From positions 1-64,000 of the forward strand of contig NZ_BAWN01000033.1 in the NCBI RefSeq assembly GCF_000696225.1: a DNA stretch of 64,000 nucleotides. The letters are read 5' to 3'. Position numbers and translations under genes: made by a program. The DNA is from Serpentinimonas barnesii (lineage in GTDB: Bacteria; Pseudomonadota; Gammaproteobacteria; Burkholderiales; Burkholderiaceae_C). Below are positions 55,634 to 64,000 of the stretch, one piece after another (the first letter of the stretch is position 1; each line of letters begins with the position of its first letter). The notes beneath the pieces were generated by a model. That model ran no database searches. It was not told the origin of the DNA and saw only the letters and a list, made by a program, of their open reading frames with translations.

Positions 55634-58246
55634 ATGAGAAAACGCCCACGCCCGCCCCTGAAATCGGGTTTTGATTACCTTTTGGGCTTCATGCATGGCC
55701 TGCAAGATGACCGCAGGCGGCTCAAAGACATCCAGTCAACCTACGACAACCTCACGCTGCTGGGTCAATTGCTGGGTGCCGGCACCGATATCACCCGCAT
55801 GCGCGCCGACTTCAACCGTTTGGCCGACGTCTTGATCGAACAGATGGCGAGCGAGCACCACCGCAAGGCCGTCCTCAATTTGGGCTATGGCGCGCGCGTG
55901 GCCATTGACACCCTGACCCGCAACCTCTATGAACGCACCGCCGACATCGGCTTTCTTGCCACCGATGCCGAGATTTGCTCCTTTGCCCAAGCGGTTGCCA
56001 ACGACCCCAGCCTGCGCCAAGATGCGTCACGGCTTGCGGCGCTCAGGGCACGCTTTGGCGAGTACGTGCAGAATTATTCGGTTTACCACAACATCATTTT
56101 GCTCACCCCAGACGGCCAAGTGCTGGTGCAACTCGATGAACACAACCCCGCCACCTGCACCACCGACCCGCTGCTGGAGCAGGCGCTGCGCACCGAAGCC
56201 GGCTACGTCGAGGCCTTTCACCCGACCGACCTGCTGCCGCTCGAGGCCAGCCCGCTGGTTTACGCCTACCGTGTCATGTCAGATGATGGCCGACGGGCCA
56301 CCGGCGTCTTGTGCCTGTGTTTTCGCTTTCAAGACGAATGCCAGCGCATTTTTGACAGCTTGGTGGCCGAGGACGACTGGAACGTGATCACGCTGCTCGA
56401 TGCCAATCAGCGCGTCATTGCCAGCAGCGACTCCTACCAGTTTCCCTTGGGCGTGCGGCTCGAACCCGTGCCCGGCGAAGACTGCCGCGTGGTGCGCTTT
56501 GCGGGGCGCGAATACCTCGCCAGCACACGCCCCGCCCAAGGCTATCAGGGCTATACCGTCCCGGGCTGGCGCGGGCACGCCTTGGCACCACTCAACCACG
56601 CCTTCGAAATGTCGGCCGCCCATGAGCTGGAGTCGGTCCGATCCGAACTGCTCGATTGCGTGTTGGCAAGCACTTCGCTGTTCAGCCCAGAATTGCGGGC
56701 CATTCCCCGCAACGCCGCGCGCATCCAAAGCGAGCTCAACCGGGCGGTATGGAACGGCCACGTCTGGCTGTTGCGCCTGCCCGATGCCGCACAGAGCGGC
56801 TCTTTTGCCAAGGTCTTGTTGCACGAGATTGGCGACACGGGCGAGCGCACGCGCAGCGTCTTTGCAGAATCGATCCACAACCTCTACAAAACCGTGCTCT
56901 CGTCGGTGCTGTTCGACTGCAGCCAGCAAGCCGCATTGGCCATCGAGATCATGGACCGCAACCTGTACGAGCGCGCCAACGATTGCCGCTGGTGGGCGCT
57001 CACGCCCGACTTTCGAGCCGCTCTGCGACCGGGCGCCAGTCCCAGCCCAGAACAAAGCCAGCGCCTGAGTGCCATTTTGCGGCACATCAACAGCCTCTAC
57101 ACCGTTTACAGCAACCTGCTGTTGTTTGATCAAAACGGCCAGGTGCTGGCGCTCTCCAATCCGGCGGACTCCGACTGGTTGGGCAAGCCCCTCGGCGAGC
57201 CGTGGGTGCGCGCGGCGCTGGCCCTGCCCGATTCGCTGCACTACTGCGTATCGGATTTTGTCTCCAGCCCGCTGTATGGTGGGCAACCCACCTGCATTTT
57301 TTCCGCCGCCGTGCGCACGCCAGGTGGCAACGAGCCGGTGGGCGGCATCGCCATTGTGTTTGACTCTGCCCCGCAGTTTCAGGCCATGCTGCACGATGCG
57401 CTGCCGCGCCAAGCCGATGGCAACCCGGTTCCAGGTGCCTTTGCCGTGTTTGCCGAACGCGAAAGACGCGTCATTTCCAGCACCCATCCGGGCCTGCAAG
57501 CCGGCGCCCACTTGGCCATCGACGAGCGCTTTTTTCGCCTTGAACGGGGCGAGAGCTGCAGCGACATAATCATCTACGAGGGGCGCTACTTCGCCGTCGG
57601 ATCGACCATGAGCGCAGGCTACCGGGAATACAAATCCGACGGCCAAGTGCACCGGAACGATGTGGTGGCTCTGGTGTTTTGGCCGCTTTCAGATCGCACC
57701 ATCGACCCCATCAGCCTAGCGCAACTGGACTCCGAAACGGTGGACGCTGGCCCCCGCCGGACCAGCGCTGACACCGACAGCACCGATATCGCTTGTTTCT
57801 TGATTGGGCGCAACTGGTACGGCGTGCTGTCGAGCCACGTGATTGAGGCCCTTGATGGCTCCCAACTGATGCCCATGCCGGGTTTGCTGGGCCGCGCCAG
57901 CGGCTGCCTGATGCACCAAGACCAGGTCATCAGCGTATACGACTTGGCTGCAGACCTTGTGGCTGCACCCGCAGGACAGGAGCGCAGGCAAGCGGGTGGG
58001 CCTGCCACACAGCGCCAGATCGTGGTACTGCAAGTCCCCGGACAAACCCAGCGCTTTGGTGTGTTGGTCGATGCCCTCGGCGCCGTTCGCAACGTTGCCA
58101 ATGCCCGCATCGATGCCCTTTCCGATGCCATGACCGGAGGCTCCAGCCTGGTTGAAAGTTTGGTCAAGCCCGAAGTCGGCAGCGCCGACCGCCGCCTCCT
58201 TTTGGTTTTGTCCACGCCGCGCATTTTGCGCCGATTCAGCAAATAG
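55634..58246 (+). CDS. Soluble double-Cache protein with C-terminal CheW domain
   Basis: 870 residues from the ATG at 55634, with no signal peptide or transmembrane helix. Two related ~250-residue Cache-like regions are present, starting near residues 95 and 441; each opens with a NLYER motif (NLYERTADIGFLATD and NLYERANDCRWWALT) and continues with a YxVYxNxLL strand and a later FAGREYLAST or YEGRYFAVGST turn. From about residue 715 a CheW-like domain follows (IACFLIGRNWYGVLSSHVIEAL, VISVYDLAADLV, RFGVLVDALGAVRNV). It probably feeds a cytoplasmic signal into a CheA array. No kinase or receptor hairpin is included. Confidence 0.75.
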   Translation: MRKRPRPPLKSGFDYLLGFMHGLQDDRRRLKDIQSTYDNLTLLGQLLGAGTDITRMRADFNRLADVLIEQMASEHHRKAVLNLGYGARVAIDTLTRNLYERTADIGFLATDAEICSFAQAVANDPSLRQDASRLAALRARFGEYVQNYSVYHNIILLTPDGQVLVQLDEHNPATCTTDPLLEQALRTEAGYVEAFHPTDLLPLEASPLVYAYRVMSDDGRRATGVLCLCFRFQDECQRIFDSLVAEDDWNVITLLDANQRVIASSDSYQFPLGVRLEPVPGEDCRVVRFAGREYLASTRPAQGYQGYTVPGWRGHALAPLNHAFEMSAAHELESVRSELLDCVLASTSLFSPELRAIPRNAARIQSELNRAVWNGHVWLLRLPDAAQSGSFAKVLLHEIGDTGERTRSVFAESIHNLYKTVLSSVLFDCSQQAALAIEIMDRNLYERANDCRWWALTPDFRAALRPGASPSPEQSQRLSAILRHINSLYTVYSNLLLFDQNGQVLALSNPADSDWLGKPLGEPWVRAALALPDSLHYCVSDFVSSPLYGGQPTCIFSAAVRTPGGNEPVGGIAIVFDSAPQFQAMLHDALPRQADGNPVPGAFAVFAERERRVISSTHPGLQAGAHLAIDERFFRLERGESCSDIIIYEGRYFAVGSTMSAGYREYKSDGQVHRNDVVALVFWPLSDRTIDPISLAQLDSETVDAGPRRTSADTDSTDIACFLIGRNWYGVLSSHVIEALDGSQLMPMPGLLGRASGCLMHQDQVISVYDLAADLVAAPAGQERRQAGGPATQRQIVVLQVPGQTQRFGVLVDALGAVRNVANARIDALSDAMTGGSSLVESLVKPEVGSADRRLLLVLSTPRILRRFSK

Positions 58247-58336
58247 CCGCACACCGCGGGGCTGCCGGTCGTGGCACGCCCCCCGGTCGCCTGGGCGACG
58301 CGGCGCGTCATCGGGCGGCCGCACAATCGCAGCCCC

Positions 58337-59008
58337 ATGGGAACGCTCTACTTGGTGCGCCACGGCCAGGCCTCGTTTGGCGCCGACGACTACGACCGCC
58401 TGAGCCCGCTCGGGCAGCGCCAGAGCCTGCGCTTGGGCGAGCATTTGCGCGCGCACGGCTGGCAGCCCGATGCGGTGCTGTGCGGCACCTTGCGCCGCCA
58501 CACCCAGACTTGGAGCGCGCTGGCCGAGGGGCTGGGCGCTGCGGCCCCCGAGCCACTGCACTGGCCGGGCCTGAACGAGTACGACAGCGCCGCCCTGATC
58601 GCGGCCCTGCACGCCGCGCCCTTGCCGTCGCCCCACACGCCCGAGGGCTACCGGCAGCATTTTCGGCTGCTGCGCGACGCGCTGCGCCAATGGATGGCGG
58701 GTGTGCTCACGCCGGCGGGCATGCCCGATTACCCAAGCTTCGTGGCCGGCGTGGTGGCGGCGCTGGACCATGTGCGCCAGCTCGGCCAAGGCCGGGTGCT
58801 GATCGTCAGCAGCGGCGGCCCGATTGCCACCGCCGTGGGCCAGGTGCTGGGCACCACGCCCGAGACCACGATCGAGCTCAACCTGCGGCTGCGCAACACC
58901 GCCGTCACCGAGTTCGATTTCAACCCCAAGCGGCACTCGCTGCAAAGCTTCAACACGCTGCCGCACCTAGCGCAGCCCGAGCAAGCCGATTGGATCAGCT
59001 ACGCCTGA
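58337..59008 (+). CDS. Histidine phosphatase family protein
   Basis: Phosphoglycerate-mutase-like phosphatase of 223 residues from the ATG at 58337. The catalytic RHG motif is LYLVRHGQASF with His9. A second histidine is not clearly seen: the expected place near VLIVSSGGPIATAVGQVL has Ser rather than the usual His before Gly-Gly. Acid/base Glu is likely in GLNEYD. Substrate unknown. Confidence 0.78.
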   Translation: MGTLYLVRHGQASFGADDYDRLSPLGQRQSLRLGEHLRAHGWQPDAVLCGTLRRHTQTWSALAEGLGAAAPEPLHWPGLNEYDSAALIAALHAAPLPSPHTPEGYRQHFRLLRDALRQWMAGVLTPAGMPDYPSFVAGVVAALDHVRQLGQGRVLIVSSGGPIATAVGQVLGTTPETTIELNLRLRNTAVTEFDFNPKRHSLQSFNTLPHLAQPEQADWISYA

Positions 59009-59033
59009 GGCGCCGCCGCCCCAAAGGGCGGAA

Positions 59034-61151
59034 TCACTGCGCCGCCTCGTTGGGTGCCGCCACCTCTGCAACGTCAGGGGCGCTGTCGGATGGCGGCAGC
59101 GTCGCCGACTCGGCGTCGTCATCGAGGTCGACCGCCAGCGCCAGCGCGGGGGCCAGCGCGGCTTCGTCCTCCTCGTCGGACTCGGCTTCAGCGGCCTCGG
59201 CGCCACTTGGGGCCGTGCGCGCCAGTTGCTCGATCACGCTGGCCGACACCTCAAGCCCGATCAGGTCGATGTCGCCCAGCCGCACCCGCACCGGGGTGCC
59301 GCGCGCCAGCCCCGCGCTGCCGGCGGCGTTGAGCACCAGCGGCAGGGTGTCGGCGCGCACCAGCCCGTCTTTGATGACGCTGGCGTTGAGCTCGCCCACG
59401 CTGTTTTGCTGCAGGTAACGCAGCGTCCAGTAGCGCTCCATGCCGTTTTGGAACTGGGCGTAGGCGGTGTAGGCGGCGTCGAAGGCGCCGATCACGGCCA
59501 GCAGGTCGGTGTCGCGCGGCTTGAAGGGCGCCGCCAGCGCGGCCGCCTTGCCGTGGCGCACGCAAGCGATCAGTTGCCACTGGTTGACCAGATCGGTGTA
59601 GCGGCGCAGCGGCGAGCTGCTCCAGGCGTAGCAGGCCACCCCGATGCCGGCGTGCGGCAGCGCTCTGGCCCCCATGCGCACCTTGATGCCCGGCGCCAAG
59701 CTGGCCTGGCTGCGGTAGATGGCGGGCACGCCGCAGTCGGCCAGCCACTGGCCCCAGGTGCTGTTGGCCAGAATCATGGCCTCGGCCACCATCAGGTCCA
59801 GCGGCGCGCCGCGGCTGCGGGTGCCGATCTGCACCCGTTCCTCGCCCGTCGGGCCCTCGGGCGGTGCGTCTTGCAGGGCAAAGGTGTAGTCGGGCCGGGT
59901 GAAGGTCTCGGGTTTGCCGCGCACCGCCTCGCGCCGCGCCTTGCAGTGCAGCGCCAGCCGGTACAAAAAAGCCAGTTGCGGGCGCAGGGCGGCGATGGCT
60001 TCGGGCAGCGGGGCCCCGGGCGCAGCGGCGGGGTTTTGCAGCCAGTCGACGCTGAGGGCCTGATCGAGCTGGTCGTGGCGCAGGTTGTGCGCGATCGGCA
60101 CCTGCTCGATGCGCGTCTCGCTGCCGCGCAGCTCCAGCGTCTCGGCGTCCAGCCGCAGATAGAGCGAGAGCGCCGGGCGCGCGCCCCCGGCGTCGAGCGT
60201 GTAGGCCTGCACCACCGCGTCGGGCAGCATGGTGATTTTGTGCCCCGGCATGTACACGGTGGACAGGCGCTGGCGCGCCACCTGGTCGAGCGGGCTGCCG
60301 GGTGCTATGGCCAGCCCCGGCGCCGCGATGTGGATACCCAGCGTGACCTCGGCACTGCCCAAGCCCTGCAGGCTGAGCGCGTCGTCGATTTCGGTGGTGC
60401 TTGAGTCGTCGATCGAAAACGCCTGCACCGTGGCCAGCGGCAGGGCCTCGGTCAGTGGCGACAGGGGCGGCAGCGCCGCAAAACCCGTCCCCTTGGGGAA
60501 CTGATCGAACAAAAAGCGCTGCCAATGAAACTCGTAGGCGTTGCGAATGGCGCCCGCGCGCTGCAGCAGCAGCAGCGGGGCGGTGTGGCTGCTGCGCGCG
60601 GCGTGCACCACGGCCTTGTACTCGGGCGCGTTTTTGTCGGGCCGAAACAGGATTTTGTAGATCTGCTGGGCCACCGCCGGTGGGCACTGGCCCGCAGCCA
60701 ACTCGGCCGCCCAGGCCTCGGTCTGGGCCTGGATCTGACGCTTTTTCTCGATCGCCGCCAGCGCTAGCTGCAGCACGTCCGCCGGGGCTTTTTTGTAGCG
60801 CCCTTTGCCAGCGCGGCGAAAGTAATGCGGTGCCTCGCTCAGGCGCAACAAGGCGCCGACTTGCTGCGCCGGCGTGGGCGGATCTTGGAAGTAAACGGCG
60901 GCCAATTCGGCAAAGCCAAACTCGGCCTCGGGCGCAAACTCCCACGCCAGCTCGAGCTCGATCTGGGCCCGCAGGGCCTCGGCCGCTTGCAGCAGCGCGC
61001 TGGGCTCGGGCTGGGCAAAGCGCAGCAGCACCAAGGCCACCTTGACCTTGACGCGCTTGCCCGACTCCAGCTCAACTTGCAGCGCGGCATCGGATTCGGA
61101 CAGGATGCGACCAGTGAGCAACTTACCGGCTTCGTCAAACAGGGCGTACAA
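59034..61151 (-). CDS. RNB-domain ribonuclease (RNase II/R family)
   Basis: 705-residue 3'-5' exoribonuclease-like protein. I place the start at TTG 61151, giving MYALFDEAGKLLTGRILSES, the start expected from homologues; the longer frame to 61229 reads through upstream sequence. The RNB domain has AFSIDDSSTTEIDDALS with the four conserved acidic residues, STVYMPGHKITMLP, and an S1-like end. The C-terminal ~50 residues are acidic (DEEDEAALAPAL). The length and N-terminus fit the shorter RNase II-like group of betaproteobacteria rather than RNase R. Confidence 0.82.
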   Translation of the reverse strand: MYALFDEAGKLLTGRILSESDAALQVELESGKRVKVKVALVLLRFAQPEPSALLQAAEALRAQIELELAWEFAPEAEFGFAELAAVYFQDPPTPAQQVGALLRLSEAPHYFRRAGKGRYKKAPADVLQLALAAIEKKRQIQAQTEAWAAELAAGQCPPAVAQQIYKILFRPDKNAPEYKAVVHAARSSHTAPLLLLQRAGAIRNAYEFHWQRFLFDQFPKGTGFAALPPLSPLTEALPLATVQAFSIDDSSTTEIDDALSLQGLGSAEVTLGIHIAAPGLAIAPGSPLDQVARQRLSTVYMPGHKITMLPDAVVQAYTLDAGGARPALSLYLRLDAETLELRGSETRIEQVPIAHNLRHDQLDQALSVDWLQNPAAAPGAPLPEAIAALRPQLAFLYRLALHCKARREAVRGKPETFTRPDYTFALQDAPPEGPTGEERVQIGTRSRGAPLDLMVAEAMILANSTWGQWLADCGVPAIYRSQASLAPGIKVRMGARALPHAGIGVACYAWSSSPLRRYTDLVNQWQLIACVRHGKAAALAAPFKPRDTDLLAVIGAFDAAYTAYAQFQNGMERYWTLRYLQQNSVGELNASVIKDGLVRADTLPLVLNAAGSAGLARGTPVRVRLGDIDLIGLEVSASVIEQLARTAPSGAEAAEAESDEEDEAALAPALALAVDLDDDAESATLPPSDSAPDVAEVAAPNEAAQ

Positions 61152-61321
61152 AATGGGGCTTTCTGGGCGAAGGCAGGGTGAACAAGGGATGGCGAGGCGG
61201 CGGGGGCCGCACAGAGGCGGCGCCCGCACCAGTGCGGCCTTGGGCGGGCTCCGAGTTTAACGGCCTTGCTGCGGCTGCGCTGGCAGCGCCCTTGGGGCGC
61301 GCGCCATCTCGGCGCCCGCTG

Positions 61322-61966
61322 TCAGGGAATGCCCAGCCATTTGTGGGTTTGCACAGACAGGCGCCATTGCGGATGCGCCATGCAGTAGCCGATCGCCTGC
61401 TGGGTGTGCGCTTGGCGCAGCGGCCCATCCAGTGGCTGCAAAAAAAAGTGCGCAAAGTCCAGCCCCGCAAAGCGCTCGGGCGGGGCCTCGGTTTGCGGAT
61501 AGACCAGCTTGAGCTCGTTGCCGCGCTGCACGCGCAGCTCGGCGTCGGCCTTGGGGCTGACGCAAACCCAGTCCAACCCGTCGGGCAGCGCCAGCGTGCC
61601 GTTGGTCTCGACGGCGATCTCAAAGCCTTGGGCGTGCAGCGCCTCGATCAGGGCGGCGTCGAGCTGCAGCAGCGGCTCGCCGCCCGTGCACACCACCAGC
61701 GGCCGGCCCGCGTCGGCACCGCTGCCGCCGCCCCAGCAGGCGCGCACCGCCTGCGCCAGCGCCAGCGCGCTGGAAAACTTGCCGCCGCCGCTGCCGTCGG
61801 TGCCCACAAAATCGGTGTCGCAAAAGCGGCACTGGGCGCTGGCCCGGTCGGCCTCGCGGCCGCTCCAGAGGTTGCAGCCGGCAAAGCGGCAGAACACGGC
61901 GGCGCGCCCGCTCTGGGCGCCTTCGCCTTGCAGGGTGTAGAAAATTTCTTTGACGCTGTAGTTCAT
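61322..61966 (-). CDS. queE: 7-carboxy-7-deazaguanine synthase
   Basis: Radical SAM enzyme that contracts 6-carboxytetrahydropterin to 7-carboxy-7-deazaguanine on the way to queuosine, 214 residues. It starts VKEIFYTLQGEGAQSGRAAVFCRFAGCNLW. The cluster cysteines are Cys31 in FAGCNLW, then Cys46 and Cys49 in CRFCDTDF, with the unusual CX14CX2C spacing of QueE. VVCTGGEPLLQ and AVETNGT follow. It is the last gene of queC-queD-queE; 95 bp separate it from queD. Confidence 0.92.
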   Translation of the reverse strand: MNYSVKEIFYTLQGEGAQSGRAAVFCRFAGCNLWSGREADRASAQCRFCDTDFVGTDGSGGGKFSSALALAQAVRACWGGGSGADAGRPLVVCTGGEPLLQLDAALIEALHAQGFEIAVETNGTLALPDGLDWVCVSPKADAELRVQRGNELKLVYPQTEAPPERFAGLDFAHFFLQPLDGPLRQAHTQQAIGYCMAHPQWRLSVQTHKWLGIP

Positions 61967-61984
61967 GTCAGTGGCGCACGGCCG

Positions 61985-62040
61985 CCCAAAGCCACTGAAG
62001 CACCCCCTCAGGGGGCAGCAAGCGCAGCGCGCGTGGGGGT
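61985..62040. repeat. Intergenic hairpin-bearing repeat between queD and queE
   Basis: CCCCC at 62003-62007 and GGGGG at 62011-62015 form a short hairpin, and ACCCCC can also pair with GGGGGT at 62035-62040. The string CCCCTCAGGGGGCAGCAAGC is, as I recall, a dispersed intergenic element in Comamonadaceae. It may attenuate transcription between queD and queE. Confidence 0.45.
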
Positions 62041-62061
62041 AACATCATGCCATTGCCTTGC

Positions 62062-63162
62062 TCAAATCAGGCCCGGGCCTAGGTCGGTGGCCATCACCAG
62101 CGCCCCGCAGCCGGGCGTCTGGTACAGATCGACCCGCTCCAAAGCCGCCAGCTCGCGCCGCCCTTGTTGCAAGATCCACCCAGCCAGGCTGGCGCAATCG
62201 CAATCGGGCAGGCCCGCCGCGGCCGCCAGCTCGTGCAAAGGCTGGTGGTCAAGGGCCTTGAACAGCGGGTCGAACAAGCGCTTGACGTCGCCAAAGTCGA
62301 GCACCCAGCCCTGCACCGCATCGAGCTCCCCGCCCAGCCCCAGGCGCAGCGTGTAGGTGTGCCCGTACAGGGCCGCCAGGGGGTGGTCAGGCGGGGCCTG
62401 GCGCAGCCGGCGCGCGCTGTCGAGCGTCAGGTCTTTCCAGATGCGGTAGCGCTGCCCGTCGAAGCTGGCCCCGCAGGAGGCGGTCTCGAACACCGTGACG
62501 CGGCTCAGACCGGGCAGGGCGGGCACAAGCTGCTGCCACAGCCACGCCGACAGCACCTCGCTGGTGGGGTTTTCCAGCCCCGCAAGGTCGTTCAGGCAGT
62601 GCCGGTGCAGGCGCTGGTGCAAGGGCGCCCAGGCGCGGTCGAGGCGGTCGGTGGCGTCCAGCTCATCAAACAACCCGTCTGGGCGGGCGTGCAGCAGCAC
62701 CTCGAAGCCGTGCCCGTGCATGCGACCGCACTTGTGGCCCGCCGGCACGCGCGGCAACTGGTGCGCGGCCTCGAAGCGGTAGCGCCGCCACGTGTGGGCG
62801 TGGCCGCTGGCGTCGAGCTCGCAACCGCTGCGCGGGGTGCTTTGCACCCCGATCTGGGCCAACTGCAAGCCCGCGCTGGCCAAGCGCTGCTGCAGCCAGC
62901 GCGCCAGCGCGGTGTCGTCGGGTTCGGGCAGGCAGTCGTTGAGCAGGCGGTGGTCCAGCGCCGCCGTCACACCCTCCAGATGCTGCTGCAACTGCTCCAC
63001 CTCGGTGCCGGCCACCGCCGCCCAGCCGGGCGCCAAGCGCGCGCGCAGCCTTGCATCGAAGCTGTGCCCATGCAGGCGCGCCTGCGGGTGCTGGGGCGGG
63101 CGGCGTTGCAGTTGCCGCGCGGCTTCGAAGCCGGCCTGGGCGCAGTGGTGCAGGTTCAGCAT
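62062..63162 (-). CDS. queD: Triple-domain 6-carboxytetrahydropterin synthase (QueD)
   Basis: 366-residue protein from the ATG at 63162, three times the usual ~120-residue QueD. Repeat 1 (~1-122) has HGHSF and LDHRLLND but Arg17 at the first zinc-His and no catalytic Cys. Repeat 2 (~126-236) has all three zinc His (134, 149, 151), Cys145 and Glu226, but HRHCLND where LDHRLLND is expected, so the Asp-His pair is absent. Repeat 3 (~237-366) has VLDFGDVKRLFDPL and LDHQPL (Asp305-His306) but only YGH for the zinc motif. Converts dihydroneopterin triphosphate for queuosine synthesis. It lies 14 bp after queC. Confidence 0.85.
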   Translation of the reverse strand: MLNLHHCAQAGFEAARQLQRRPPQHPQARLHGHSFDARLRARLAPGWAAVAGTEVEQLQQHLEGVTAALDHRLLNDCLPEPDDTALARWLQQRLASAGLQLAQIGVQSTPRSGCELDASGHAHTWRRYRFEAAHQLPRVPAGHKCGRMHGHGFEVLLHARPDGLFDELDATDRLDRAWAPLHQRLHRHCLNDLAGLENPTSEVLSAWLWQQLVPALPGLSRVTVFETASCGASFDGQRYRIWKDLTLDSARRLRQAPPDHPLAALYGHTYTLRLGLGGELDAVQGWVLDFGDVKRLFDPLFKALDHQPLHELAAAAGLPDCDCASLAGWILQQGRRELAALERVDLYQTPGCGALVMATDLGPGLI

Positions 63163-63175
63163 GGGGCAGGCCACT

Positions 63176-63901
63176 TCATGGGTGCAGACCAAAACGCTGC
63201 CGCAAGGGGTCGGGGCAGCCCACCTCGGCAAAGCCCTTGGCGCGCAGCAGGCAGGCATCGCAAGCGCCGCAGGGCTGGCCCTGCGGGCCCGGGTCGTAGC
63301 AACTGCAGGTGTGCGCCAGATTGACCCCCAGGCGCAGCGCCTCGCGCACGATCTCGGCCTTGCTCAGGTGCTGCAAGGGGGCGTGGATGCGCAACCGCTG
63401 CGTGCCTTCGACGCCCGCCCGGGTGGCCAAGTTGGCCATGGCCTCGAAAGCCTGGATGAAGGCCGGGCGGCAGTCCGGGTAGCCGGAGTAGTCGAGCGCG
63501 TTGACGCCGATGAAAATGTCGACACTGCCCAGGGTTTCGGCCCAGGCCAGCGCCAGACTCAGAAACACCGTGTTGCGCGCCGGCACGTAGGTCAGGGGTA
63601 TGCCCGCCTGCGCCATCCCCTCCAGCGTGCGGTGCTTGGGTACCGCCAGCGCAGGCTCGGTCAGGGCTGATCCGCCAAAGGCGCGCAGATCGACCGGCAC
63701 GGTGATGTGGCGCCGCGCGCCTTGGGCCTGCGCCTGCGCCCGCGCCGCATCCAGCTCGTGGGCGTGGCGCTGGCCGTAATCGAAGCTCAGGGCGCAGACG
63801 GCAAAGCCGCGCTCGCGCGCCAAGGCCAGCACGGTGGCCGAATCGAGGCCGCCGCTGAGCAGCACCACCGCCGTGGGTTGGGCCGCGCTCGTCAAAGTCA
63901 T
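63176..63901 (-). CDS. queC: 7-cyano-7-deazaguanine synthase
   Basis: ATP-dependent synthase of preQ0, 241 residues from the ATG at 63901. The PP-loop is [17 protein letters not shown] near residues 12-28, then [47 protein letters not shown] and the zinc site [26 protein letters not shown] with four Cys. It leads the queC-queD-queE operon on the minus strand. The last 99 bases of the window (63902-64000) hold its upstream region, in which I see no clear preQ1 riboswitch. Confidence 0.93.
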   Translation of the reverse strand: MTLTSAAQPTAVVLLSGGLDSATVLALARERGFAVCALSFDYGQRHAHELDAARAQAQAQGARRHITVPVDLRAFGGSALTEPALAVPKHRTLEGMAQAGIPLTYVPARNTVFLSLALAWAETLGSVDIFIGVNALDYSGYPDCRPAFIQAFEAMANLATRAGVEGTQRLRIHAPLQHLSKAEIVREALRLGVNLAHTCSCYDPGPQGQPCGACDACLLRAKGFAEVGCPDPLRQRFGLHP

Positions 63902-64000
63902 GGTGGGTCCTTTTTTTTCAAGATGGGGGCGAGGGAACCCATCGGGCCAAAGCAGCGGCACGAGCCGGTGCGCAAGCCGCTCATTTTAAGCTTGTGCCAC

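Noticed and set aside
63902-64000. preQ1 riboswitch before queC
   Set aside because: I could not find a convincing P1 stem with an A-rich tail in the 99 bases available; the leader may also be cut by the window edge.

Overview
This 64 kb, GC-rich (roughly two-thirds G+C by eye) window looks like chromosome of a betaproteobacterium of the Burkholderiales, most likely Comamonadaceae. The best evidence is a complete membrane-bound [NiFe]-hydrogenase locus whose gene order and protein sequences closely follow the hox/hyp locus of Cupriavidus necator. An alkaliphilic or hydrogen-oxidising Comamonadaceae such as Hydrogenophaga or Serpentinimonas is an inference from family knowledge, not something I could search. 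I see no rRNA, tRNA, CRISPR array, phage or insertion sequence.

Layout. 1-7.9 kb (+): a branched-chain-amino-acid-type (Liv/HAAT) ABC transporter flanked by two AMP-forming acyl-CoA ligase-like genes, suggesting import and CoA activation of an organic acid. The first ligase lacks its N-terminal half. 7.9-15.0 kb: a glutathione transferase, an HDOD/GAF-type signalling protein, the stator pair motA-motB (-) and topoisomerase III (-). 15.2-22.4 kb (+): a tightly overlapped run birA - SPOR protein - MASE3/PAS/GGDEF cyclase - MurU-like nucleotidyltransferase - pepP, then a YecA-like SEC-C protein. 22.5-26.1 kb (-): pncC, pgpA, a NUDIX hydrolase, thiL and apaG, with a 25-bp inverted repeat at the convergent junction in front of pncC. 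26.3-30.8 kb (+): rpe, a chemoreceptor with a C-terminal Cache-like domain, and an MFS transporter.

30.8-45.0 kb (-): one long hydrogenase operon, read from right to left: hoxK, hoxG, hupE, hoxZ, hoxM, hoxL, hoxO, hoxQ, hoxR, hoxT, hoxV, hypA, hypB, short hypF, hypC, hypD, hypE. Structural subunits come first, then the anchoring cytochrome b and protease, then the chaperones and the Ni-Fe(CN)2CO cofactor machinery. The small subunit carries the six-cysteine proximal-cluster signature of O2-tolerant enzymes. The 373-bp upstream region holds a well-spaced sigma-54 promoter, an IHF-like site and two similar dyads. The usual regulators hoxA/BC/J and hypX are not in this window.

45.3-52.1 kb (+): an AddB-like nuclease (TIGR03623 type) and an AddA-like UvrD helicase-nuclease. 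The first carries an in-frame REP-like palindrome and the second an in-frame hexanucleotide repeat. 52.1-59.0 kb (+): a DMT transporter with a His-rich tail, a small protein, the ABC-F ATPase uup, a soluble double-Cache/CheW protein and a phosphoglycerate-mutase-family phosphatase. 59.0-63.9 kb (-): an RNB-domain ribonuclease and the queuosine genes queE, queD and queC. Here queD is a single chain of three tandem QueD/PTPS-like domains whose catalytic residues appear to be divided among the repeats.
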